36,742 bases of DNA, taken from contig JAEWGX010000126.1 in the NCBI GenBank assembly GCA_023388075.1, forward strand, positions 1-36,742, read 5' to 3'. The notes beneath the pieces were generated by a model that was not told the origin of the DNA, made no database searches, and saw only the letters and a list, made by a program, of their open reading frames with translations. This document shows positions 22,900 through 30,164 of the stretch, piece after piece. Positions within the stretch are counted from its first letter, which is position 1; every line of letters begins with the position of its first letter. The position numbers and the translations under genes were made by a program. The DNA is from Pseudomonadota bacterium (GTDB taxonomy: Bacteria > Pseudomonadota > Gammaproteobacteria > Burkholderiales > Burkholderiaceae_E).

Positions 22900-23985
22900 G
22901 TGCGCCTGAAGCCCACTGCCCTGTGCGAGCGCCTCGGCGTTCGCCTGCCGATCTTCGGTTTCTCGCACTCGGCCGACGTCGTGGTCGAGATCGCCCGGGC
23001 AGGCGGCTTCGGCGTGCTGGGACTCGCGCGAGAGCTCCCCCACGAGTTGCCGGGCATCATCGAGCGCGTCGAGGCGCGCCTCGACGGCCTTCCCTACGGC
23101 GTCGACCTGATGCTTCCCGGCAACGTGCCCGCGTCCGGCGACCTCGCGGCTCTGCGCGCCGGCCTGCCGCCGGCGCACGTCGATTTCGTGCGCGGACTGA
23201 GCGACCGCTTCCAGATCGCATCGGCCACCCGTCCCGGCTTCTTCACCGAGCAGGTCCGCTCCGAGGCCCTGTTCGAGGAACAGATCGATCTGGTGCTCGG
23301 CAGCAGGGCGAACCTGGTCGCGACCGCCATCGGCATCCGCGAAGGCCTGATCTCGCGCGCCAAGGCCGCCGGCAAGGTCACCGCGTCACTGGTGGGCTCG
23401 ACGCGGCACGCGCGCAAGGCTCTCGGCATGGGCGTGGAGGTCCTGGTCGCGCAAGGTTACGACGCGGGTGGCCACACCGGGCCGATCGGCACCATGTCGC
23501 TGCTGCCGCAGATCGTGGAGATCGCCGGCGACAGGCCGGTTCTCGGCGCCGGCGGCATCGCCACCGGCGGTCAGGTGGTGGCCTGTCTCGCCATGGGGGC
23601 GCAGGGCGCCTGGCTCGGCACCCTCTGGATGGCGGCGCGGGAGAGCCACACTCCGCCGGCCCTGCTGCGCAAGCTGGTCGCCGGCGGCAGCGAGGACACC
23701 GTCATCACTCGCGCCCACAGCGGAAAGCCGTGCCGCGTGATCCGCAGCGAATGGATCGATGCCTGGTCCGCGCCCGGCGCGCCCGAGCCGCTCGGCATGC
23801 CGGCCCAGCAGGCGCTGACCGGGGAGGCGTTCACGGCGATGCACGAGCATGGCGACGAGCGGGTCATCTACGAGGCCGCGGGCCAGAGTGTCTTCGCGAT
23901 CACCGGGCAGACGAGCGTCGCGCAGCAGATGCAAACGCTGGTGTCGCAGGCGGAGGAGCGGCTCGCCGCGCTCTGCAGACCCTGA
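22900..23985 (+). CDS. Nitronate monooxygenase (NPD/2-NPD-like) family flavoprotein
   Basis: FMN-dependent TIM-barrel enzyme, 361 residues. Family elements: ARAGGFGVLGLARELP, the active-site motif AQGYDAGGHTG with His192, VLGAGGIATGGQVVACLAMGAQGAWLGTLW for FMN phosphate binding, and a late Ala/Gly-rich region. Nitronate monooxygenases oxidise alkyl nitronates such as propionate-3-nitronate, but the fold also includes 2-enoyl-type reductases, so an enoyl-CoA-related role fits this neighbourhood equally well. GTG at 22900, ten bases after the Bug stop. Convergent with the racemase gene downstream. Confidence 0.85.
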   Translation: MRLKPTALCERLGVRLPIFGFSHSADVVVEIARAGGFGVLGLARELPHELPGIIERVEARLDGLPYGVDLMLPGNVPASGDLAALRAGLPPAHVDFVRGLSDRFQIASATRPGFFTEQVRSEALFEEQIDLVLGSRANLVATAIGIREGLISRAKAAGKVTASLVGSTRHARKALGMGVEVLVAQGYDAGGHTGPIGTMSLLPQIVEIAGDRPVLGAGGIATGGQVVACLAMGAQGAWLGTLWMAARESHTPPALLRKLVAGGSEDTVITRAHSGKPCRVIRSEWIDAWSAPGAPEPLGMPAQQALTGEAFTAMHEHGDERVIYEAAGQSVFAITGQTSVAQQMQTLVSQAEERLAALCRP

Positions 23986-24015
23986 TCCGGGCCGCCGCCG
24001 GCAGGGCGCTTCGGC

Positions 24016-25125
24016 TCAACTCCAGCGCGCGAGCACGCCGTCCACCGTCGATGCGCGGGCCGGAGCCGCCCCCTGGATTCGGGACGGAGTCCGGGAGAAG
24101 CGAGGCGCCGGCGCCGGTTGCGCGATGCCGTCCAGGTCCGTGAACGTGCGGCGCGACACGAGGTGCGGATGACGCAGGGCTTCCGACAGCGTCAGAACGG
24201 GTGCGCAGCATGCGTCGGTGCCTTCGAGCCGGGCAGTCCATTCGGCCGTCGTTCGACTTCGGAAGATGCGCGCGAATTCCTCGAACAGTTCCGGCCACTT
24301 CTCCACATCCGACTGGCATCGACGTAGCTCCGGCCGCACGCCCACGCGCTCGCAGAATTCCGCGAAGAACTGGGGCTCGATCGCTCCGAGCGCGATGTAA
24401 CCGCCGTCGGCAGTGGGGTACACCGCGTAGTAGGGCGCTCCGCCATCGAGCCTGTTGGCGCCGCGTTCCTCCCGAAAAGTGCCTTGCATGGCCTGGCTCA
24501 TGCACATCGTCATCAGCGATGCCGTGCCGTCGACGATCGCGGCGTCCACCACCTGCCCTCGTCCACTCGATCCGGCTTCCCGCAAGGCGGCGAGCACGCC
24601 GACGACCAGGTACAGGCCACCGCCGCCAAAGTCGCCCACCAGATTGAGCGGCGGAACCGGCGGGCCGCCCCTGGGGCCGATCGCGGCCAGTGCGCCGGTG
24701 ATCGCGATGTAGTTGATGTCGTGCCCCGCCGCCGACGCCAGGGGGCCCTCCTGCCCCCATCCCGTCATCCGACCGTAGACGATCCTGGGATTGCGCGCGA
24801 GCACGACCTCCGGCCCGAGGCCGAGCCGCTCCATCACGCCCGGCCGGTAACCCTCCACGAGAACGTCGGCCCTGTCGACCAGCGACGCGACCCGGCTGAC
24901 TCCGGACGGGTCCTTCAGATCGACCTGGACCACGGTGCGACCGCGACCCGTCAGATCGTGCTTCCGGCCCAGCGGCCGCCCGGGCCGGTCCACGGTCACG
25001 ACATCCGCGCCCATGTCGGAAAGCAGCATGCAGGCGAAGGGAGCGGGGCCGAGACCGGCGAACTCCACCACCCGGACACCCTTCAACGGACCGGAAACCG
25101 CTTGCTTCACGCGCTGCTCTTCCAT
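24016..25125 (-). CDS. Alpha-methylacyl-CoA racemase (CaiB family)
   Basis: Epimerises 2-methylacyl-CoA thioesters so that the (S)-form can enter beta-oxidation. The 369-residue protein shares the CoA-transferase family III fold (GVRVVEFAGLGPAPFACMLL, VLVEGYRPGVMERLGLGP) but carries the racemase signature: AGHDINYIAITGAL, PLNLVGDFGGGGLYLV and ALGAIEPQFFAEF. His135, Asp165 and Glu250 match the His126/Asp156/Glu241 triad of Mycobacterium MCR with a constant offset of nine. ATG at 25125 with GGGAGG close upstream; its first 19 bases overlap the end of the GGCT-like gene, so the two are co-transcribed. Confidence 0.93.
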   Translation of the reverse strand: MEEQRVKQAVSGPLKGVRVVEFAGLGPAPFACMLLSDMGADVVTVDRPGRPLGRKHDLTGRGRTVVQVDLKDPSGVSRVASLVDRADVLVEGYRPGVMERLGLGPEVVLARNPRIVYGRMTGWGQEGPLASAAGHDINYIAITGALAAIGPRGGPPVPPLNLVGDFGGGGLYLVVGVLAALREAGSSGRGQVVDAAIVDGTASLMTMCMSQAMQGTFREERGANRLDGGAPYYAVYPTADGGYIALGAIEPQFFAEFCERVGVRPELRRCQSDVEKWPELFEEFARIFRSRTTAEWTARLEGTDACCAPVLTLSEALRHPHLVSRRTFTDLDGIAQPAPAPRFSRTPSRIQGAAPARASTVDGVLARWS

Positions 25126-25568
25126 GCCGCCTCCCGCTTCGCCGCTTCGGGCGCGTGCTCGCGCAGGAACTCGCCGATCAGCTCGCGCCCGAACCGCTCC
25201 GCGTCCCACTCGCCCGGTTCCATCTTCTCCTCGGCAACGAAGAGATAGGTATCGGCGGCGAGCCGGCCGCCGGCTGCGTCGCCTGCCCGTCCCTCCACCC
25301 GCGTCTGCACCCCTACCGCGATGCGCCGGTAGTCCGCGCCCTCGAACCTGTCGAGCGCCGCGATGTCGTCGTCGGTCACGTCGAGGTAGAGCAGGCCTTC
25401 CACCGCCGCGCCGGCGCAGCGCATGAGCGACGGATAGGTCGCGCCGCGCACCCGCTGGCGCCGGAAGCCGTGCAGCACCGCCGGGACGCTGCGATAGCGC
25501 CCGGTGACCACCCGAGCCCAGACCGGTTCGAACATCAGCGAACCGTAGGTGAAGACCGATCGCGCCAT
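25107..25568 (-). CDS. Gamma-glutamylcyclotransferase-like (AIG2/GGCT) protein
   Basis: A 153-residue AIG2/GGCT-fold protein. The fold signature FTYGSLM is at residues 6-12 and the conserved acid Glu76 lies in ALDRFEGADYRR; VEGLLYLDVTDDD is also typical. Some family members turn gamma-glutamyl peptides into 5-oxoproline plus an amine; many bacterial ones are uncharacterised. A link with the PxpABC 5-oxoprolinase encoded 20 kb away is attractive, but a family-level inference only. ATG at 25568. It sits between the small membrane peptide gene (19-base gap) and the racemase gene (19-base overlap). Confidence 0.87.
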   Translation of the reverse strand: MARSVFTYGSLMFEPVWARVVTGRYRSVPAVLHGFRRQRVRGATYPSLMRCAGAAVEGLLYLDVTDDDIAALDRFEGADYRRIAVGVQTRVEGRAGDAAGGRLAADTYLFVAEEKMEPGEWDAERFGRELIGEFLREHAPEAAKREAAWKSSA

Positions 25569-25587
25569 GACGGGACGCGCCAGCAGG

Positions 25588-25767
25588 TCAGCGCGACGCG
25601 CCCTGGGTCGGCTGCGCCGGCACGATCCGGATCTGCTCCGGGTTGACCTGGCGCGAGATGCGCCCGGGATCCGGCATGTCGCCGACCAGGCCGGGCAACC
25701 AGCCCAGGCCCCGCCCGAGCAGGATCAGGTTCAGCACGATCAGGGCGGGGATGAGGTAGCGCAGCAT
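25588..25767 (-). CDS. Small membrane-anchored protein, 59 residues
   Basis: A short reading frame from ATG 25767 to TGA 25588. The N-terminus is a strong hydrophobic segment (LIPALIVLNLILLGRGLGWL), followed by a soluble tail with PDPGRISRQVNPEQIRIVP. The Arg-x-Ser-x-Gln-Val-Asn-Pro-Glu-x-Ile-Arg pattern resembles short envelope proteins of betaproteobacteria annotated as hypothetical, sometimes SPOR-linked; I cannot give a function. Supported by a TACAAT -10 hexamer just upstream, codon usage like its neighbours, and tight 19-base spacing to the GGCT-like gene. Confidence 0.7.
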   Translation of the reverse strand: MLRYLIPALIVLNLILLGRGLGWLPGLVGDMPDPGRISRQVNPEQIRIVPAQPTQGASR

Positions 25768-25775
25768 CGCGGCCG

Positions 25776-25781
25776 ATTGTA
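25776..25781 (-). promoter_or_regulatory. Likely -10 box for the small-protein / GGCT / racemase operon
   Basis: On the minus strand TACAAT (5 of 6 to TATAAT) ends nine bases before the ATG at 25767. With normal -10 to start spacing, transcription would begin within a few bases of the ATG, implying a very short or absent leader. No clear -35 box was found. Confidence 0.45.
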
Positions 25782-25875
25782 CGCGCCCGGGTTTCCCCGC
25801 TCAGGCGCCCTGGCACCCGATTCGGTAGCATCGGACGATGCCTGCTCGCAGGCCACGACGACGAGGAGACAACCG

Positions 25876-26833
25876 GTGCAGATCCATCCACTTGCCTATG
25901 TCGCGTCCGATCCTGCATGCGAACCGGAGCGCGCGCCACTTCGGCTTTCGGCGAAGCTCGCGCGCACGCTGGCGGTGCTCGTCGCGATCGGTGCCTCATC
26001 CGTCGCGACGGCGCAGGAGGCAGACTACCCGCGCCAGAGCATCAAGATGGTGGTGACCTTCCCGCCCGGCGGCAGCGCGGACACCATCGTGCGCATGCTG
26101 GTTCCGAAGCTCAACGAGGACCTGGGGCAATCGGTCGTGGTGGAGAACCGGCCAGGTGCCGGGGGGAACATCGGCATGGGCATCGTCGCGCAGGCGGCGC
26201 CGGACGGCTACACCATGGGTGTGGGTGCCGCGGGCGCGCTCTCGGCCAACAGCAGCCTCTACGCCCAGATGCCGTTCGACGCGCGCAAGGACTTCCGCGG
26301 CGTCACCCTGCTCGCGGCGATCCCCTTCGTGCTGGTCGGCAATCACGGCCATGCACCTGTCGACTGCGCTCTTCAGCCAGATGGCGGACATCAAGCTCAC
26401 CGAGGTGCCCTATCGCGGCTCGGGTCCCGCCACGGTGGATGCCATCAGCGGGCAGGTCATGCTGGCGATGGTGGACCTGCCGTCATCGCTGCAGCACATC
26501 CGGGCCGGCAAGCTGGTTGCCTATGCCGTGACCAGTCCGAGCCGCCTCTCCCAGCTCCCGGATGTCCCCACCATGTCGGAAGCGGGGCTCGCCGGCTATG
26601 ACTCGACCGGATGGTTCGGCGTCGTCACGCCGGCGGGCACCCCGCCGCAAGTCGTGACCCGGATGAACGCCGCCATTACCGCGGCGCTGCGCGACCCCGG
26701 CATCCAGGCGCGGATGCGCGACTCGGGCGTCGAGCCGGCACCCAGCACCCCGGACGCCTTCGAGGCCTACATCGCGACCGAGACCGACAAGTGGGGCAAG
26801 GTCATCCGACAAGCCGACATCAGGATCAATTGA
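25876..26833 (+). pseudogene. Bug-family solute-binding protein, disrupted by internal deletion and frameshift
   Basis: Two halves of one Bug receptor lie in adjacent frames. The first begins at GTG 25876 (GAGGAG at 25863-25868) with a signal peptide (ARTLAVLVAIGASSVATAQ) and Bug motifs YPRQSIKMVVTFPPGGSADT, VVVENRPGAGGNIG, PDGYTMGVG and PFDARKDFRGVTLLAAIPFV; it leaves the family pattern at about 26341-26350. The second half resumes at MHLSTALFSQMADIKLTEVP (from 26351, frame shifted by one) and runs through LPDVPTMSEAGLAGYDSTGW and TPAGTPPQVVTRMNAA to the TGA at 26833. Compared with intact Bugs, roughly 25-35 residues between the two segments are missing, so this is a deletion as well as a frame change. 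The unrepaired first frame would end at 26601. A real pseudogene or an assembly error remain possible. Confidence 0.85.
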
Positions 26834-26841
26834 GAGCGGGC

Positions 26842-28530
26842 ATGCCGGAGAGCGCCACGGACGTCGTCGTCGGGGCCGGCCCGGTCGGACTGTCGCTGGC
26901 CATGGACCTCGCATCGCGAGGCGTCGTGGTGGTCGTCGTCGAAACCCGGCGCTACGCCGAGCCGCCCAGCGTCAAGTGCAACCATGTGTCGGCACGTACC
27001 ATGGAGCGGTTTCGTCGTCTCGGCGTGGCACGCAAGCTGCGCGACGCCGGCTTGCCGGAGGACTACCCGAACGACGTCGTCTTCCGCACCAGCATGTGCG
27101 GCCAGGAGCTCACGCGCATTCCGATACCCGGCCGCCGGGATCGATACACGTCGCGGGAAGGCCCGGATACCGACTGGCCGACGCCCGAGCCGCCGCACCG
27201 GATCAACCAGCTCTTTCTCGAGCCGCTGCTGCTGGAGCACGCCGCCGGGATGCCGGGGATCACGCTGCTCAACCGCACCCGGGCGACCGGCTTTCGTCAG
27301 GACACGGCCGGCGTCACCGTCGAGCTGCTGGATCTCGACTCGGGGCAGGCGCGCCGGATCCGGTGCCGCTACCTGGCAGGCTGCGACGGCGGCAGCTCCA
27401 CCGTGCGCAAGGAGATCGGCGCCACGCTCCAGGGTACGGCGGTCGTCCAGCTCGTGCAGTCCACCTTCATCCGCGCGCCGACGCTGCGTGAGCGGCTTCC
27501 GGGCAAGCCGGCCTGGTCGTACTATTCGGTCAATCCCCGGCGGTGCGGAACGGCGTTCGCCATTGACGGCCGCGAGCGTTGGCTGGTCCACAACCATCTC
27601 AATCCAGGCGAGACCGATTTCGACGCGGTCGACCGCGACTGGTCGATCCGCCAGATCCTCGGGGTCGGCGACGACTTCGACTACGAGGTGATCAGTCGCG
27701 AGGATTGGGTCGGCCGGCGGCTGGTGGCGGATCGCTTCCGCGACCGCCGCGTCTTCATCGCCGGGGATGCCGCTCACCTCTGGGTCCCGTACGCCGGCTA
27801 CGGGATGAACGCCGGCATCGCCGACGCCCTGAACCTGTCCTGGCTGCTGGCGGCACGAATCCAGGGGTGGGGCGACGACGGGATCCTGGACGCCTACGAG
27901 GCGGAACGGCTGCCGATCACGGAGCAGGTGTCGCGCTTCGCGATGGACCATGCGGCGCGCATGATCAAGGCCCGCAGCGCCATGCCGGCCGAGATCGAGG
28001 CGGACGACGACGTCGGCCGGCGCGCGCGGGAACGGATCGGCCGGGAGGCCTATGCGCTCAACGTCGAGCAATTCTGCTGCGCGGGCCTCAACTTCGGCTA
28101 CTACTACACGGGCTCTCCGATCATCGCCGATGACGGCGAATCCGCGCCGGGGTACACGATGGGCGGCTTCACGCCGTCGACCGTTCCCGGCTGCCGTGCG
28201 CCGCACTTCTGGCTACCCGACGGCCGCTCGCTCTACGACGCGTTCGGACAAGGCTACACGCTGATGCGAATGGACGCGGGCGCCGACGTCGCGGCGCTGG
28301 TGGCCGCCGCCCGCCTTCGGGGCGTGCCCCTCACCGTGCTGGACATCCGGCAGCGCGACGTCCCGGATGCCTACCGTCACCGGCTCGTGCTCTGCCGGGA
28401 CGACCAGCATGTCGCCTGGCGTGGCGACGCGGTGCCGGAAGACGCCCTCGGGCTGGTGGACATGCTGCGCGGTGCCGGGAGGGCCACCGCGACCGTGCAG
28501 GCACGCGGGGACCGGGTCAGCCCTGCCTGA
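26842..28530 (+). CDS. FAD-dependent aromatic-type monooxygenase (PheA/TfdB family)
   Basis: A 562-residue class A flavoprotein hydroxylase (PF01494 fold) that uses NAD(P)H and O2 to hydroxylate aromatic or related substrates. FAD motifs are complete: GAGPVG at 11-16, the DG motif GCDGGSSTVRK at 180-190, and the GD motif FIAGDAAHLWVPYAGYGMN with Gly308-Asp309. A C-terminal domain of about 150 residues (from about 410, ending GVPLTVLDIRQRD and LVLCRDDQHVAWRGD) matches the thioredoxin-like domain of the phenol-hydroxylase group. ATG at 26842, eight bases after the broken Bug gene. Its stop overlaps the 3' end of the opposing amidase by 14 bases. Substrate unknown. Confidence 0.9.
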   Translation: MPESATDVVVGAGPVGLSLAMDLASRGVVVVVVETRRYAEPPSVKCNHVSARTMERFRRLGVARKLRDAGLPEDYPNDVVFRTSMCGQELTRIPIPGRRDRYTSREGPDTDWPTPEPPHRINQLFLEPLLLEHAAGMPGITLLNRTRATGFRQDTAGVTVELLDLDSGQARRIRCRYLAGCDGGSSTVRKEIGATLQGTAVVQLVQSTFIRAPTLRERLPGKPAWSYYSVNPRRCGTAFAIDGRERWLVHNHLNPGETDFDAVDRDWSIRQILGVGDDFDYEVISREDWVGRRLVADRFRDRRVFIAGDAAHLWVPYAGYGMNAGIADALNLSWLLAARIQGWGDDGILDAYEAERLPITEQVSRFAMDHAARMIKARSAMPAEIEADDDVGRRARERIGREAYALNVEQFCCAGLNFGYYYTGSPIIADDGESAPGYTMGGFTPSTVPGCRAPHFWLPDGRSLYDAFGQGYTLMRMDAGADVAALVAAARLRGVPLTVLDIRQRDVPDAYRHRLVLCRDDQHVAWRGDAVPEDALGLVDMLRGAGRATATVQARGDRVSPA

Positions 28531-30085
28531 TTCCGGCCTCCTCGCCGGCCCGGGATGCCGCGGCGCCACTGAAGAAGCGTTCCAGCTCGGCGGCCAGGAG
28601 CAGCAGCTCGGCATCGGCGCCCGGCCTGCCGATCAGCTGCATCCCGGCGGGCAGCCCCTCGACGGTCGCGAGCGGCAGCGACACCGCCGGTTGGCCCGTG
28701 AGGTTGGCCAGGGCGGTGAACGGCGAATAGTGGACGACACCTTGCGGCCCGAGCCGGTAGTCCAGGTAGTCCGGGTTGTCCATGGCGAAACGGCCGAGCA
28801 GCGCAGGCGGCTCCGCCAGCGTGGGCATGAGCACCACGTCGAAGTCGCCCCAGGCCGCGGCCACCGTGCGCGCCACTTCGTTGAAGCGCGCGAGGCAATC
28901 GACGTAGCGCGCCGCGGAGAGCGCCTGCCCGGCGCGCAGCGCTCCCCAGGTCCCTGGCTCGAGCGCATCGCCCGGCAGCCTGGCGGGATCGAGGCCGTTG
29001 TTGCGGCAGAAGGCCTCGATCCCGGCCGCGGCCCAGCAGGTCATCACCCGCACCACCGGCTCCATGACTTCGTCCGTGGCCACGCCCAGCTGGGCCGGTT
29101 CCACGTGGTGCCCCAGCGCTTCCAGTCGCCGGGCGACCGCGCGTGCCGCTTCGGCCACCCGCGCGTCGATGGCCGCGCCTTCCAGGCGGCTGTCGACGAA
29201 GCCGATGCGCAGCCGCGCAGCATTGGCGAGGCCGTCCGGCGCGGCCAGCCGGACGAGCAGCTCGCGCCGAAGCACGGGGGCCGGGTGCGGCGCGCCGGGG
29301 TCGGCGCCGGCGGTCGCGGCCAGGGCGAGCGCGGAGTCCCGTACCGAGCGCGCCAGCACGTGCTCGGTCGCCAACCCCGCCCACACCTCGCCCATGGCCG
29401 GCCCGGCGGGCATCAGGTCGCGGCTCGGCTTGAGGCCCACCAGCCCGCAGCAGCTCGCCGGGATGCGGATCGAGCCGGCGCCGTCGGACGCATGCGCGAT
29501 CGCAACCAGCCCGCCGGCCACCGCGGCACCGGCACCACCGCTCGAGCCGCCCGCGCTGTGCGCGAGGTTCCACGGATTGCGCGTGGGGCGCCCGTAGGCC
29601 CGCGTCTCGGTGCTGGCGTTGATGCCGAGCTCCGGGCTCGCGCTGCGCCCGAACGGCACGAGGCCGGCGTCGCGATAGCGTCGCACCAGCTCGCCGTCCG
29701 CGTGCCAGTGGACCGGCCCGCCAGTGAGCTCGCCGAAGAGGCGCGAGCCCATCCGCGAAGGCAACCCCACCGCGGGCGTGCCGAGATCCTTGAGCAGGAA
29801 CGGTACGCCGGCGAACGGCCGGCGCGCGAGGAGCTCGCGCCGCGCCGCGGGATCCTTCCCCAGCGAGGCGACCTCCCGGTCGATCGCCCGCGCGGCTTCC
29901 CGGCCGACATCCGGCGCGAGCCAGCAGACCGCGCCCAGCTCGCCTTCGCGCTCGGCGATCCTGGCGAGCGAGGCCTCGAGCAGCGATTCCGCCGAAAGCT
30001 CTCCGCGCACCACGCGGGTCGCCAGGCCGTGGGCGTCCTCCGTGAGCAGCGCGCGGACGGCATCGTCGCGTTCGGTTTCCTTCAC
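28517..30085 (-). CDS. Amidase signature family amidohydrolase
   Basis: Hydrolyses carboxamides to acid plus ammonia or amine; 522 residues. The Ser-cisSer-Lys triad is readable: Lys99 (GVPFLLKDLG), cis-Ser181 in SAGGSSGGAGAAVA and nucleophile Ser205 in SDGAGSIRIPAS, with the 24-residue Ser-Ser spacing of the family. GTG at 30085 is chosen because GGGAGGA lies seven bases upstream; the frame is open further but the extra part is not family-like. It is downstream of the M81 peptidase on the same strand with a 79-base gap, probably the same operon. Specificity within the family is not predictable here. Confidence 0.92.
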   Translation of the reverse strand: MKETERDDAVRALLTEDAHGLATRVVRGELSAESLLEASLARIAEREGELGAVCWLAPDVGREAARAIDREVASLGKDPAARRELLARRPFAGVPFLLKDLGTPAVGLPSRMGSRLFGELTGGPVHWHADGELVRRYRDAGLVPFGRSASPELGINASTETRAYGRPTRNPWNLAHSAGGSSGGAGAAVAGGLVAIAHASDGAGSIRIPASCCGLVGLKPSRDLMPAGPAMGEVWAGLATEHVLARSVRDSALALAATAGADPGAPHPAPVLRRELLVRLAAPDGLANAARLRIGFVDSRLEGAAIDARVAEAARAVARRLEALGHHVEPAQLGVATDEVMEPVVRVMTCWAAAGIEAFCRNNGLDPARLPGDALEPGTWGALRAGQALSAARYVDCLARFNEVARTVAAAWGDFDVVLMPTLAEPPALLGRFAMDNPDYLDYRLGPQGVVHYSPFTALANLTGQPAVSLPLATVEGLPAGMQLIGRPGADAELLLLAAELERFFSGAAASRAGEEAGIRQG

Positions 30086-30164
30086 TACGGCATCCTCCCG
30101 TGGCTGGCGCGGCACCCTTCCCGGGGCGGCGAGGCGCCGCCCTCGCGCGGCCGGACCGTGACGT

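Noticed and set aside
25876..26601. Programmed frameshift in the broken Bug gene
   Set aside because: No slippery heptamer is seen at the junction, and conserved residues between the two halves are missing, which a ribosomal shift cannot explain.
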